From SLJK01 sp964567295 (lineage in GTDB: Bacteria > Bacillota > Dethiobacteria > DTU022 > UBA8154): a stretch of DNA of 42,261 bases. Under the pieces are notes generated by a model. That model saw only the letters and a program-made list of their open reading frames with translations. It was not told the origin of the DNA and did not search any database. The stretch lies in assembly GCA_964567295.1 (NCBI GenBank), contig CAZMLU010000011.1:1-42261 (forward strand). Direction: 5' to 3'. The position numbers and the translations under genes are program-made. Every line of letters starts with the position of its first letter. Within the stretch, counting starts at the first letter, position 1. Below, piece after piece: positions 36,016-42,261 of the stretch.

Positions 36016-36627
36016 GTGCGGGCTTTTCTTGCGATTAACTTGAGTGACAGCTTAAAAGAAGAACTTGTAGGTCTTCAAGAATGCCTCGAGGAGAAGACCA
36101 AAGGGATTCGCTGGTTGAAACCTGAGCAGTTACATATTACTTTGAAATTTTTGGGAGAGATTGATTCAGGAAGTATATCCTGCCTCTCCCCTTCTCTGGA
36201 AGATCTGGGAAGACGATTGAGCTCTTTTAAAATTACCCTTTCCGGGTTGGGGGGTTTTCCTAATCTCAGAAACCCAAGGGTGGTCTGGATCGGTGTTGAT
36301 GAAGGTGCAGAACAGTTAAACCTTCTATCGTCAGGTATAGAGGAAGTGTATAGCCAAAAACTGGAGAGTGTGCTTGAGGAAAAGCATGGGAAGAAAAGCA
36401 AGAGTAAGTTAAAGAATAAAGCTAATTTTGTCCCGCATCTTACCCTGGGGAGAAGAATTAAAAAAGAAGAAGCAAGTATTACAGAAGACCTTTTGAAAAA
36501 AGAATGGTGCTGCGTTAACCCTCTACATGTTGATAGGTTTTGCCTGATGCAGAGCACTTTGCATTCATCTGGGGCAAAATATAACATCTTAGAGAAATTT
36601 CCTTTGTTTCCTGCAATGTATTCTTAG
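36016..36627 (+). CDS. thpR: RNA 2',3'-cyclic phosphodiesterase (2'-5' RNA ligase family)
   Basis: 2H phosphoesterase of 203 residues with both HxT motifs, LHITLKFLGE and PHLTLGRRI, and the RAFLAINL start typical of ThpR/LigT. It opens 2',3'-cyclic phosphates on RNA in vitro; the cellular role is unclear. A Lys-rich insertion (KHGKKSKSKLKNKA) sits before the second motif. Start GTG 36016 is eight bases after AAAGGA. It lies 44 bp upstream of recA and is probably co-transcribed. Confidence 0.92.
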   Translation: MRAFLAINLSDSLKEELVGLQECLEEKTKGIRWLKPEQLHITLKFLGEIDSGSISCLSPSLEDLGRRLSSFKITLSGLGGFPNLRNPRVVWIGVDEGAEQLNLLSSGIEEVYSQKLESVLEEKHGKKSKSKLKNKANFVPHLTLGRRIKKEEASITEDLLKKEWCCVNPLHVDRFCLMQSTLHSSGAKYNILEKFPLFPAMYS

Positions 36628-36671
36628 ATTATTGTTGGGCAGATATTAATGAAAATGAGGAGGTTTTAAGT

Positions 36672-37754
36672 ATGGAAAGAGACAAGGAAAAGAAAAAAGC
36701 TCTAGAGTCGACGCTTCTGCACATAGAAAAACAGCACGGCAAAGGCTCCATCATGAAACTTGGCTCGGAAGCATATGCAAATGTTGCTGTTGTGTCTACC
36801 GGAGCGTTACCTCTGGATATAGCTCTTGGAGTTGGAGGTATCCCTAGGGGAAGAATCGTTGAGGTGTTTGGTCCCGAATCATCTGGGAAAACAACAGTGG
36901 CGTTGCATGTGGTCGCTGAAGCCCAAAAACAAGGTGGTTTTGCTGCTTTTATTGACGCAGAACATGCTTTGGATCCGGCATATGCAAAGGAATTAGGTGT
37001 CAATGTTGATGAGCTGATAGTCTCTCAACCCGATACGGGGGAGCAGGCTTTAGAGATTGCGGAGGCTCTGGTAAGGAGCAGTGCCATTGATATCCTCGTT
37101 GTAGATTCTGTAGCGGCGTTGGTTCCCAGGGCTGAAATTGAAGGGGAAATGGGTGATACCCATGTCGGGTTGCAGGCCAGGCTTATGTCACAGGCCATGA
37201 GAAAATTATCAGGCGCAGTTAGCAAATCCCATACCATAGCTCTTTTTATTAATCAGATGAGGGAAAAAGTTGGTGTTATGTACGGCAATCCGGAGACAAC
37301 ACCGGGAGGTAGGGCATTAAAATTTTATGCTTCTGTAAGATTGGATATAAGAAAAATGGAACCCCTAAAACAAGGCAATGAGATGATCGGAAACAGAACA
37401 AAGGCCAAGGTTGTCAAAAATAAAGTGGCCCCGCCTTTTCGCCAGGCAGAATTTGATATTATTTATGGAAAAGGCATTTCCAAGGAAGGATGCATCCTCG
37501 ACTTAGCAATCGAAAAAGATATTATCAAAAAGAGTGGCACCTGGTATTCCTACGGTGATGAAAAGCTGGGTCAAGGAAAAGAAAATGCCAGGGAAATATT
37601 AAAAAATAATATAGAGATGTTCAAAGAAATTGAAAAGCAACTCCGAACACTTTTCAACTTGTCTCCAATAATTAACGAAACAGAAATAAAAAAGGAGCAA
37701 AGAGAAGATGCACCTGAAAAAAAGGGAGGAAAAGAAGAGCAAGTTATCAATTGA
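36672..37754 (+). CDS. recA: Recombinase A
   Basis: ATP-dependent strand-exchange protein and SOS co-protease. GPESSGKTT (Walker A), IDILVVDSVAALVPRAEI (Walker B) and the DNA-binding loop NQMREKVGVMYGNPETTPGG are intact, and the protein starts its core at QHGKGSIMKLG. 360 residues with an acidic/Lys-rich tail. AGGAGG precedes the ATG. I see no SOS box in the short thpR-recA gap. recX does not follow. Confidence 0.98.
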   Translation: MERDKEKKKALESTLLHIEKQHGKGSIMKLGSEAYANVAVVSTGALPLDIALGVGGIPRGRIVEVFGPESSGKTTVALHVVAEAQKQGGFAAFIDAEHALDPAYAKELGVNVDELIVSQPDTGEQALEIAEALVRSSAIDILVVDSVAALVPRAEIEGEMGDTHVGLQARLMSQAMRKLSGAVSKSHTIALFINQMREKVGVMYGNPETTPGGRALKFYASVRLDIRKMEPLKQGNEMIGNRTKAKVVKNKVAPPFRQAEFDIIYGKGISKEGCILDLAIEKDIIKKSGTWYSYGDEKLGQGKENAREILKNNIEMFKEIEKQLRTLFNLSPIINETEIKKEQREDAPEKKGGKEEQVIN

Positions 37755-37828
37755 TGTTAAATGGACATTTAATAAGCAAATCTTTCTTTTTAGAGGGTAA
37801 TACAGAGCGAACAAAAATGTTTCTTTAC

Positions 37829-37858
37829 TTGACATAACCCTGGCAAAAGGGATAAAAT
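37829..37858 (+). promoter_or_regulatory. Sigma-A promoter of the recA-rny intergenic RNA
   Basis: Consensus TTGACA (37829-37834), 18-base spacer, TAAAAT (37853-37858). Predicted start is about 37865, giving a leader of about 185 bases before the terminator at 38015. Confidence 0.75.
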
Positions 37859-37864
37859 TATAGT

Positions 37865-38050
37865 AGGAACGATGAGACACTTATAATAGCAGGGTCTCTT
37901 AAAATAGATTGCCATGGAAGAGTGCCTGGAAAAGGCAATTGATATAAATCTGTGGGTAGTAAGCTGTTACTCATTCTGTACTTTTTTACAAGGATGAAGA
38001 AAGCCGTTCTATTTTAAGCTGTGATCCTGCAGCTTATTTTTTCTTTTTAG
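37865..38050 (+). ncRNA. Candidate structured leader or small RNA upstream of rny
   Basis: No gene fits this stretch. gcagg (37889-37893) and cttaaaatag (37898-37907) pair with ctattttaag (38009-38018) and cctgc (38026-38030). They form a two-part closing helix around a 100-base interior with further hairpins (attgcc/ggcaat, agtaa/ttact). The 3' strand overlaps the stem of an intrinsic terminator. This alternative pairing is what riboswitches and attenuators use. I do not recognise a known class: no T-box, c-di-AMP, c-di-GMP or purine core is apparent. A free-standing small RNA remains possible. Confidence 0.5.
38015..38049 (+). terminator. Intrinsic terminator before rny
   Basis: taagctg, 8-base loop, cagctta, then a T-rich run interrupted by a single C. 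The left arm shares taag with the closing helix of the leader RNA. Confidence 0.75.
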
Positions 38051-38084
38051 AAGTTAATATACAACAGGAGGTGAGATTTGTTAA

Positions 38085-39623
38085 TTGGACATTTTAATGA
38101 TAATTATTGTAATAATTGGTATATTGGTAGGTTTGGGAGCGGGGTATCAAATCCGCAAATATCTAGCTGAAGCAAAGATAGCTTCTGCTGAAGAAGCAGC
38201 GAAAAAGATTCAAGCTGAGGCTGAAGAAAAAGCGCAATCTTTAAAAAAGGAAAAGGTTTTGGAGGCTAAGGAAGAGCTTCATAAGCTGCGCAGTGAACAG
38301 GAAAAAGAGACCAAAGAACGACGCTCCGAATTGCAGCGCTTAGAAAAACGAATTTTACAAAAGGAAGAGAGTCTGGATAAGAAAGCTTCTTTTTTGGAAA
38401 AGAGAGAGGCGGAAGTTAAAAATAGGGATGAAGAAACTTCCCGTATTCAGGCTAAGCTGGAAGAAAAATATAAAGAACAGTTGGCTGAGTTAGAAAGGAT
38501 ATCTGGCCTATCAAGGGATGAAGCTAAAGAAATTTTGTTGGCAAGAGTAAATGACGAAATTCAGCACGAAATCGCACAACTGATAAAAGATGTTGAGGAA
38601 AATGCCAAGGAAGAAGGAGAAAAACGAGCCAGGGATATCATTACGCAGGCGATTCAGCGTTGTGCTGCGGACCACGTCTCCGAATCTACTGTATCGGTGG
38701 TAAACTTGCCTAATGATGAGATGAAGGGTCGTATTATCGGCAGAGAAGGACGTAATATTCGCACCCTGGAAACTCTTACTGGTATCGATCTCATTATTGA
38801 TGATACTCCGGAAGCGGTAATATTGTCCGGTTTTGACCCCATTAGAAGGGAGATAGCTAGAATAGCCCTTGAAAAGCTTATCGTTGATGGTCGGATACAC
38901 CCTGCCCGTATTGAAGAAATGGTGGAGAAAGCCCGGCAGGAAGTAGAAGTTCAGATTCGCGAAGAGGGTGAACAGGCTGCTTTTGAAGTGAGTGTGCACG
39001 GGCTTCATCAAGAGTTAATACGGATGCTGGGACGATTAAAGTTTCGTACTAGTTATGGTCAAAATGTGCTCAAACATTCTATTGAAGTCGCAAACCTGGC
39101 AGGAATAATGGCAGCAGAATTGGGTTTAGACGTGAAGCTGGCGAAAAGAGCGGGATTATTGCATGATATAGGAAAAGCGCTGGACCATGAAACAGACGGG
39201 CCTCATGTCGTAAATGGCGCGGAACTGGCTAAAAAATACCGCGAATCTGCTGAAATTATTAATGGAATTGGTGCCCATCACGGTGATATAGAACCTATAA
39301 CAATGGAAAGTGTTTTAATTCAAGCTGCTGACGCTATATCTGCAGCTAGGCCAGGGGCCAGAAGAGAGACTCTGGAAGCTTATATAAAACGTCTGGAAAA
39401 GTTAGAGGAGATTGCCGATTCATTTGAAGGTGTAGAAAAAGCATTTGCAATTCAAGCAGGGCGTGAAATACGTATTATGGTTAAGCCAGACAAAGTTAAT
39501 GATCTTTCATCTGTGCAGGTAGCCAGAAATATTGTGAAAAGGATAGAGCACGAGCTTGAGTATCCTGGGCAGATAAAGGTAACCGTAATAAGGGAGACAA
39601 GAGCCGTAGAATACGCTAGGTAA
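38085..39623 (+). CDS. rny: Ribonuclease Y
   Basis: Membrane-anchored endoribonuclease that initiates mRNA decay. An N-terminal helix (ILMIIIVIIGILVGLGAGY) is followed by a long coiled coil (residues 30-190), a KH domain (MKGRIIGREGRNIRTLETLT) and an HD domain (AGLLHDIGKALDHE, GAHHGDIEP). 512 residues is the usual size. Start TTG 38085 lies 11 bases after AGGAGGTG. Expression may depend on read-through of the terminator just upstream. Confidence 0.96.
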   Translation: MDILMIIIVIIGILVGLGAGYQIRKYLAEAKIASAEEAAKKIQAEAEEKAQSLKKEKVLEAKEELHKLRSEQEKETKERRSELQRLEKRILQKEESLDKKASFLEKREAEVKNRDEETSRIQAKLEEKYKEQLAELERISGLSRDEAKEILLARVNDEIQHEIAQLIKDVEENAKEEGEKRARDIITQAIQRCAADHVSESTVSVVNLPNDEMKGRIIGREGRNIRTLETLTGIDLIIDDTPEAVILSGFDPIRREIARIALEKLIVDGRIHPARIEEMVEKARQEVEVQIREEGEQAAFEVSVHGLHQELIRMLGRLKFRTSYGQNVLKHSIEVANLAGIMAAELGLDVKLAKRAGLLHDIGKALDHETDGPHVVNGAELAKKYRESAEIINGIGAHHGDIEPITMESVLIQAADAISAARPGARRETLEAYIKRLEKLEEIADSFEGVEKAFAIQAGREIRIMVKPDKVNDLSSVQVARNIVKRIEHELEYPGQIKVTVIRETRAVEYAR

Positions 39624-39637
39624 ATTTTGATTTTGGT

Positions 39638-39663
39638 AAAAGTGCCTTATGGCACTTTTTTTT
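39638..39663 (+). terminator. Terminator after rny
   Basis: aaaagtgcc, loop ttat, ggcactttt and further T: a perfect 9-bp stem. Confidence 0.85.
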
Positions 39664-39776
39664 GAAGAATTTTAACTGAAGGATATGATATTGAAGTGGT
39701 ATTCTTTATTACGCATAAATGTTCTGTAACTTTAATAAAATTAGCTGAGTAATATTTTTAAAATTTTTAAAATAAA

Positions 39777-39805
39777 GCAGGAAATATTTAAAGATTCAAG
39801 AATAT
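39777..39805 (+). promoter_or_regulatory. Sigma-H-like promoter of spoVS
   Basis: GCAGGAAAT (39777-39785) matches the sigma-H -35 RNAGGAWWW. After 11 bases and CAA comes GAATAT (39800-39805), matching the -10 except at the first R position. It lies about 54 bases before spoVS, which in B. subtilis is a sigma-H gene. Confidence 0.6.
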
Positions 39806-39858
39806 GATAATATAATAACTACACCAAATGTTTTGTCTAAAGGAGGTACTATTTTTCG

Positions 39859-40119
39859 ATGGAAGTATTAAAAGTTTCAGCAAAATCTAGCCCTAATTCT
39901 GTAGCAGGAGCGCTTGCGGGAGTTTTGCGAGAACGTGGAGGAGCGGAACTTCAAGCTATCGGAGCAGGAGCATTAAACCAGGCTATAAAAGCAGTGGCTA
40001 TAGCCAGAGGTTTTGTAGCACCCAGCGGGTTGGATCTTATCTGCATACCCGCTTTTACTGACATTGAGATTGATGGGGAAGAGAGAACGGCTATCAAATT
40101 AATTGTTGAACCCCGGTAG
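39859..40119 (+). CDS. spoVS: Stage V sporulation protein S
   Basis: 86-residue Alba-like protein, essentially identical in layout to SpoVS throughout: EVLKVSAKSSPNSVAGALAG, GALNQAIKAVAIARGF and LICIPAFTDIEIDGEERTAI. In Bacillus it affects septation and coat assembly. SpoVS is found almost only in endospore formers and a few relatives, so it supports a sporulating host. AAAGGAGGT precedes the ATG. It stands alone, with the terminator of rny before it and its own terminator after. Confidence 0.96.
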   Translation: MEVLKVSAKSSPNSVAGALAGVLRERGGAELQAIGAGALNQAIKAVAIARGFVAPSGLDLICIPAFTDIEIDGEERTAIKLIVEPR

Positions 40120-40169
40120 TTTTTTCAGTATATTTTTTATTACACAAAGAGCATATCCATTTTTTCATT

Positions 40170-40200
40170 GCACTCCTTATAAAAGGTGTGTATTTTGTTT
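40170..40200 (+). terminator. Probable terminator after spoVS
   Basis: gcactcctt, loop ataa, aaggtgtgt (one mismatch and a wobble) followed by a T-rich tail. Confidence 0.5.
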
Positions 40201-40396
40201 AAATAGAAGATCTCTACCTGGTTTAGCAATTGAATAAAATGTGTTTTTATTGTATAGTTTACGGGTAAGTAATTTTAGCAAACACATGTAAAATTAAATG
40301 AAACATACTTCAGATTCATTGTTGGTAACTATTAGTATTTGAGCGCCTTTCCACTCTCCTGTATTCGCATAATTATCATTTGGAGTGATCTACTTA

Positions 40397-41239
40397 ATGA
40401 AGCTTATAGATCTTCATGTGCATACTACTGCTTCTGATGGCCTTTACAGTCCCATTCAGGTAGTTAAAGAAGCTTGCAAAAGAAACTTGGCTGCCGTGGC
40501 TATAACAGACCATGACACCATGAAGGGGCTGAAAGAAATAAAGAACGGGGCGGTCAAATGTTCAGTAGAGATAGTGCCAAGCATAGAATTTAGTGCTTTT
40601 TATAAAAAGAAAGAAATTCATCTTTTGGGTTACTATTGTGATCCAGAAAACTCGTTATTACAAGAAACGTTACTGCAAAAACATAGAGAGCGCCGTTTGC
40701 GAATGCAAAAAATGATCGACAGACTAAAGAAAATGAATGTTTTTGTAGAATTTGATGAAGTATTGGCCAAGGTGAAAGGGGGAGTAGTTGGAAGACCACA
40801 TTTGGCAGCTGTTCTGTGCCAAAAAGGTTATTGTAACACTTCAGAGGAAGCTTTCAAACTTTATATCGGTCACGGTTGTCCGGCCTATGTGGAACGCAAG
40901 CCTTTTCTTCCAAGTGAGGCTATAGCTGTTATACAAAAAGCGGGTGGGTTTCCTGTATTAGCGCATCCCGGACTCAATAATGATGATATATACATTTCGG
41001 CGTTGATCCGAGCGGGGTTGAAAGGCATAGAAGTTTACCATCCAGAACACGATGAAGCTACCGTTAATCACTATCTAAATTTTGCTAAAGAACACGGTCT
41101 TGTTATAACCGGTGGTTCCGACTTCCATGGAGATGATATAGGTCCTTCAAAGAATATTGGTTCTGTTACGTTGGGTTATTCTTCTCTGGAAGATATTAAA
41201 AGCTTTATAAAAGATAAGATGATGGAGTTAAAGATTTAA
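40397..41239 (+). CDS. PHP-domain phosphoesterase (TrpH/YciV-like)
   Basis: Polymerase-and-histidinol-phosphatase family metal phosphoesterase of 280 residues. Metal ligands are visible in DLHVHTTASDG, ITDHDTMKG, PSIEFSAF, VLAHPGLN and GGSDFHGDD. The closest characterised relatives act on 3',5'-nucleoside bisphosphates or short RNA 5' ends. I chose ATG 40397, nine bases after GGAGTG, over the GTG at 40385. It stands between spoVS and the decarboxylase operon without close coupling. Confidence 0.88.
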   Translation: MKLIDLHVHTTASDGLYSPIQVVKEACKRNLAAVAITDHDTMKGLKEIKNGAVKCSVEIVPSIEFSAFYKKKEIHLLGYYCDPENSLLQETLLQKHRERRLRMQKMIDRLKKMNVFVEFDEVLAKVKGGVVGRPHLAAVLCQKGYCNTSEEAFKLYIGHGCPAYVERKPFLPSEAIAVIQKAGGFPVLAHPGLNNDDIYISALIRAGLKGIEVYHPEHDEATVNHYLNFAKEHGLVITGGSDFHGDDIGPSKNIGSVTLGYSSLEDIKSFIKDKMMELKI

Positions 41240-41381
41240 ATTTTGTAAAAAAAGGATTTTAAAAGGTTAGTAAAGAATATTTTTTGTAGGAAAAAATGGG
41301 CATCGGTGGCTTAGAATAACGCAGGGGAAGGTATAAGGTATATGGGAAGCAATTCGATAGATAATAATAAGCAGGAGGCGG

Positions 41382-41813
41382 GTGATATTTTTGAGCGATA
41401 TAGCTTTTGGAATTGAAGTAGCTGTTGTTGGATTTTTAGTTGTAGTATTTACATTAATAATACTGGCTTTTGTTTTGACGGGATTTAATAAAGTAATTGC
41501 TCCACGAAAGAAAAAAATTGATAATCCCTCTTTGCCTGCCCGGGAAGCTACTTCTGTTCAAGATAAGACGGTGGAAGAGACAGCTTCAAAGCCCTCTGCC
41601 GTGGAAGGTGATAAAGGCACAGAAAAACTTGAAGTGGCTGCAGCGTTGGGGGCGCTTATGTATGTCCTGGAAACAGGTTCGGCTTCGGGTTTCAGGATCA
41701 AGCAGGTGAGGCCGCTTCAACAGGCCAATAATTTTTGGTCTCAGTCAGGAAGAACGAGATCCGTTCAGACCAGGCAAGATTTTATGTTATTTAGAAAGGG
41801 GAAATTTAGATGA
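41382..41813 (+). CDS. Sodium-pump decarboxylase gamma subunit (OadG-like)
   Basis: A 143-residue protein with one N-terminal membrane helix (IEVAVVGFLVVVFTLIILAF) followed by a basic, then Ala/Glu-rich linker and a short C-terminal segment (AAALGALMYVLETGSASGFR, then IKQVRPLQQANNFWSQSGR). OadG/MmdC-type subunits anchor and stabilise the decarboxylase complex. The start may be GTG 41382 or TTG 41391; AGGAGG lies 3 or 12 bases before them. The next gene overlaps its stop by four bases. Confidence 0.85.
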   Translation: MIFLSDIAFGIEVAVVGFLVVVFTLIILAFVLTGFNKVIAPRKKKIDNPSLPAREATSVQDKTVEETASKPSAVEGDKGTEKLEVAAALGALMYVLETGSASGFRIKQVRPLQQANNFWSQSGRTRSVQTRQDFMLFRKGKFR

Positions 41814-42226
41814 GAAAATTTAAAGTACTTGTTAATGGACAACCCTTTGAAGTTGAAGTGGAAGAAATACACGAAAGCAAAACAAACACCCCTCAATCAT
41901 CACCTGCTGGAGTAAAAGAAGAGGCACCATCTTCGGCCTCCAGTGCTCCTGCTGCTAAAGCTCCATCACCTAAGCCTGCAGAAGAGAAGCAGGAGACGAA
42001 AAGTGCAGCTGGAGAAGAAAAAGTACTGGCCCCCATGCCTGGTTCCGTTTTGGATGTCAAAGTAAGCGTAGGTGAGAAGGTAAACGAAGGAGATGTCCTG
42101 CTTATTTTGGAAGCGATGAAGATGGAAAACGAAGTTACTTCCTCCGTTTCCGGCGTAGTAAAATCCGTTAATGTAGCCAAGGGAGCAACGGTTAATACAG
42201 ACGATGTAGTTATGGTTATAGAATAA
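41810..42226 (+). CDS. Biotin carboxyl carrier subunit of a sodium-translocating decarboxylase
   Basis: 138 residues: an N-terminal RKFKVLVNGQPFEVEVEE module, an Ala/Pro/Glu-rich flexible linker (about residues 25-65) and a biotinyl domain (APMPGSVLDVKVSVGEKVNE, then LEAMKMENEV with biotin-acceptor Lys104). It carries CO2 between the carboxyltransferase and the membrane beta subunit. The ATG overlaps the OadG stop. Substrate (oxaloacetate, methylmalonyl-CoA or glutaconyl-CoA) is not revealed by this subunit. Confidence 0.92.
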   Translation: MRKFKVLVNGQPFEVEVEEIHESKTNTPQSSPAGVKEEAPSSASSAPAAKAPSPKPAEEKQETKSAAGEEKVLAPMPGSVLDVKVSVGEKVNEGDVLLILEAMKMENEVTSSVSGVVKSVNVAKGATVNTDDVVMVIE

Positions 42227-42243
42227 AGCAGGGAGGGGTAAAC

Positions 42244-42261
42244 ATGCTGGAAAGACTGGTG
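42244..42261 (+). CDS. 5' end of the next operon gene, probably the decarboxylase beta subunit (partial)
   Basis: ATG 42244 with GGGAGGGG upstream opens a frame of six codons (MLERLV) before the window ends. In such operons the membrane ion-pump beta subunit commonly follows the biotin carrier; that identity is inference from position only. Confidence 0.5.

Noticed and set aside
36560..36671. SOS (LexA/DinR) operator before recA
   Set aside because: No GAAC-N4-GTTC-like palindrome is present in the thpR-recA gap or just upstream.
37865..38050. Assignment of the recA-rny RNA as 6S RNA or a T-box
   Set aside because: Length (about 185 bases) fits 6S RNA, but the closing helix does not join the two ends and I see no promoter-mimic bubble; no T-box AGGGTGG-type antiterminator is present.
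1..42261. CRISPR array, tRNA/rRNA gene, prophage or defence island
   Set aside because: No regularly spaced repeats, no tRNA or rRNA signatures and no recognisable phage or defence proteins; the core region is ordinary housekeeping synteny.

Overview
The window is a low-GC (roughly 40 percent by eye), almost entirely plus-strand stretch of chromosome. It looks like an endospore-forming Clostridia-type Firmicute. The evidence is the house-keeping gene order (pyrH-frr-uppS-cdsA-dxr-rseP-ispG, rimP-nusA-ylxR-infB-rbfA-nrnA-truB-ribF-rpsO-pnp, dut-dapA-rnj-ftsK, rimO-pgsA, recA-rny-spoVS), a SpoVS homologue behind a sigma-H-like promoter, strong Shine-Dalgarno sites with frequent TTG/GTG starts, and a sodium-pump-type decarboxylase cluster at the right edge. 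I cannot name the genus.

Left end, 1-4650, is a decayed accessory region. It holds the last codons of an unknown gene, a 113-bp inverted-repeat element, and two adjacent broken genes resembling the ATPase subunits of a Bzd/Bcr-type benzoyl-CoA reductase. Next is an IS1182-family insertion sequence with recognisable terminal inverted repeats, whose right end abuts a broken IS110-family transposase. The second reductase pseudogene and the IS110 gene both stop at the IS1182 ends.

From 4653 the core genome begins: a fatty-acid kinase pair (fakB-like degV, fakA), then nucleotide and ribosome recycling functions (pyrH, frr), a tiny PASTA protein, lipid-carrier, phospholipid and isoprenoid synthesis (uppS, cdsA, dxr, ispG) with the site-2 protease rseP, and a small GT2 glycosyltransferase. 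A clear sigma-A promoter and a leader hairpin precede the transcription/translation operon rimP to ribF (14559-22208). rpsO and pnp have their own promoter and an intergenic terminator.

24901-31409 carries dut, dapA (own promoter), RNase J (own promoter), a convergent small lipoprotein behind a long bidirectional terminator, and the FtsK/SpoIIIE translocase. 31454-37754 carries a RodZ-like protein, rimO, pgsA, a CCA-adding-type nucleotidyltransferase, thpR and recA.

Between recA and rny is a 330-bp gap with a sigma-A promoter, a structured leader and an intrinsic terminator whose stem competes with the closing helix of the leader. This is the most promising undescribed element in the window. 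rny, spoVS, a PHP phosphoesterase and an OadG/biotin-carrier/(probably beta subunit) sodium-pump decarboxylase operon finish the window. I see no CRISPR array, rRNA, tRNA, prophage or recognisable defence system.
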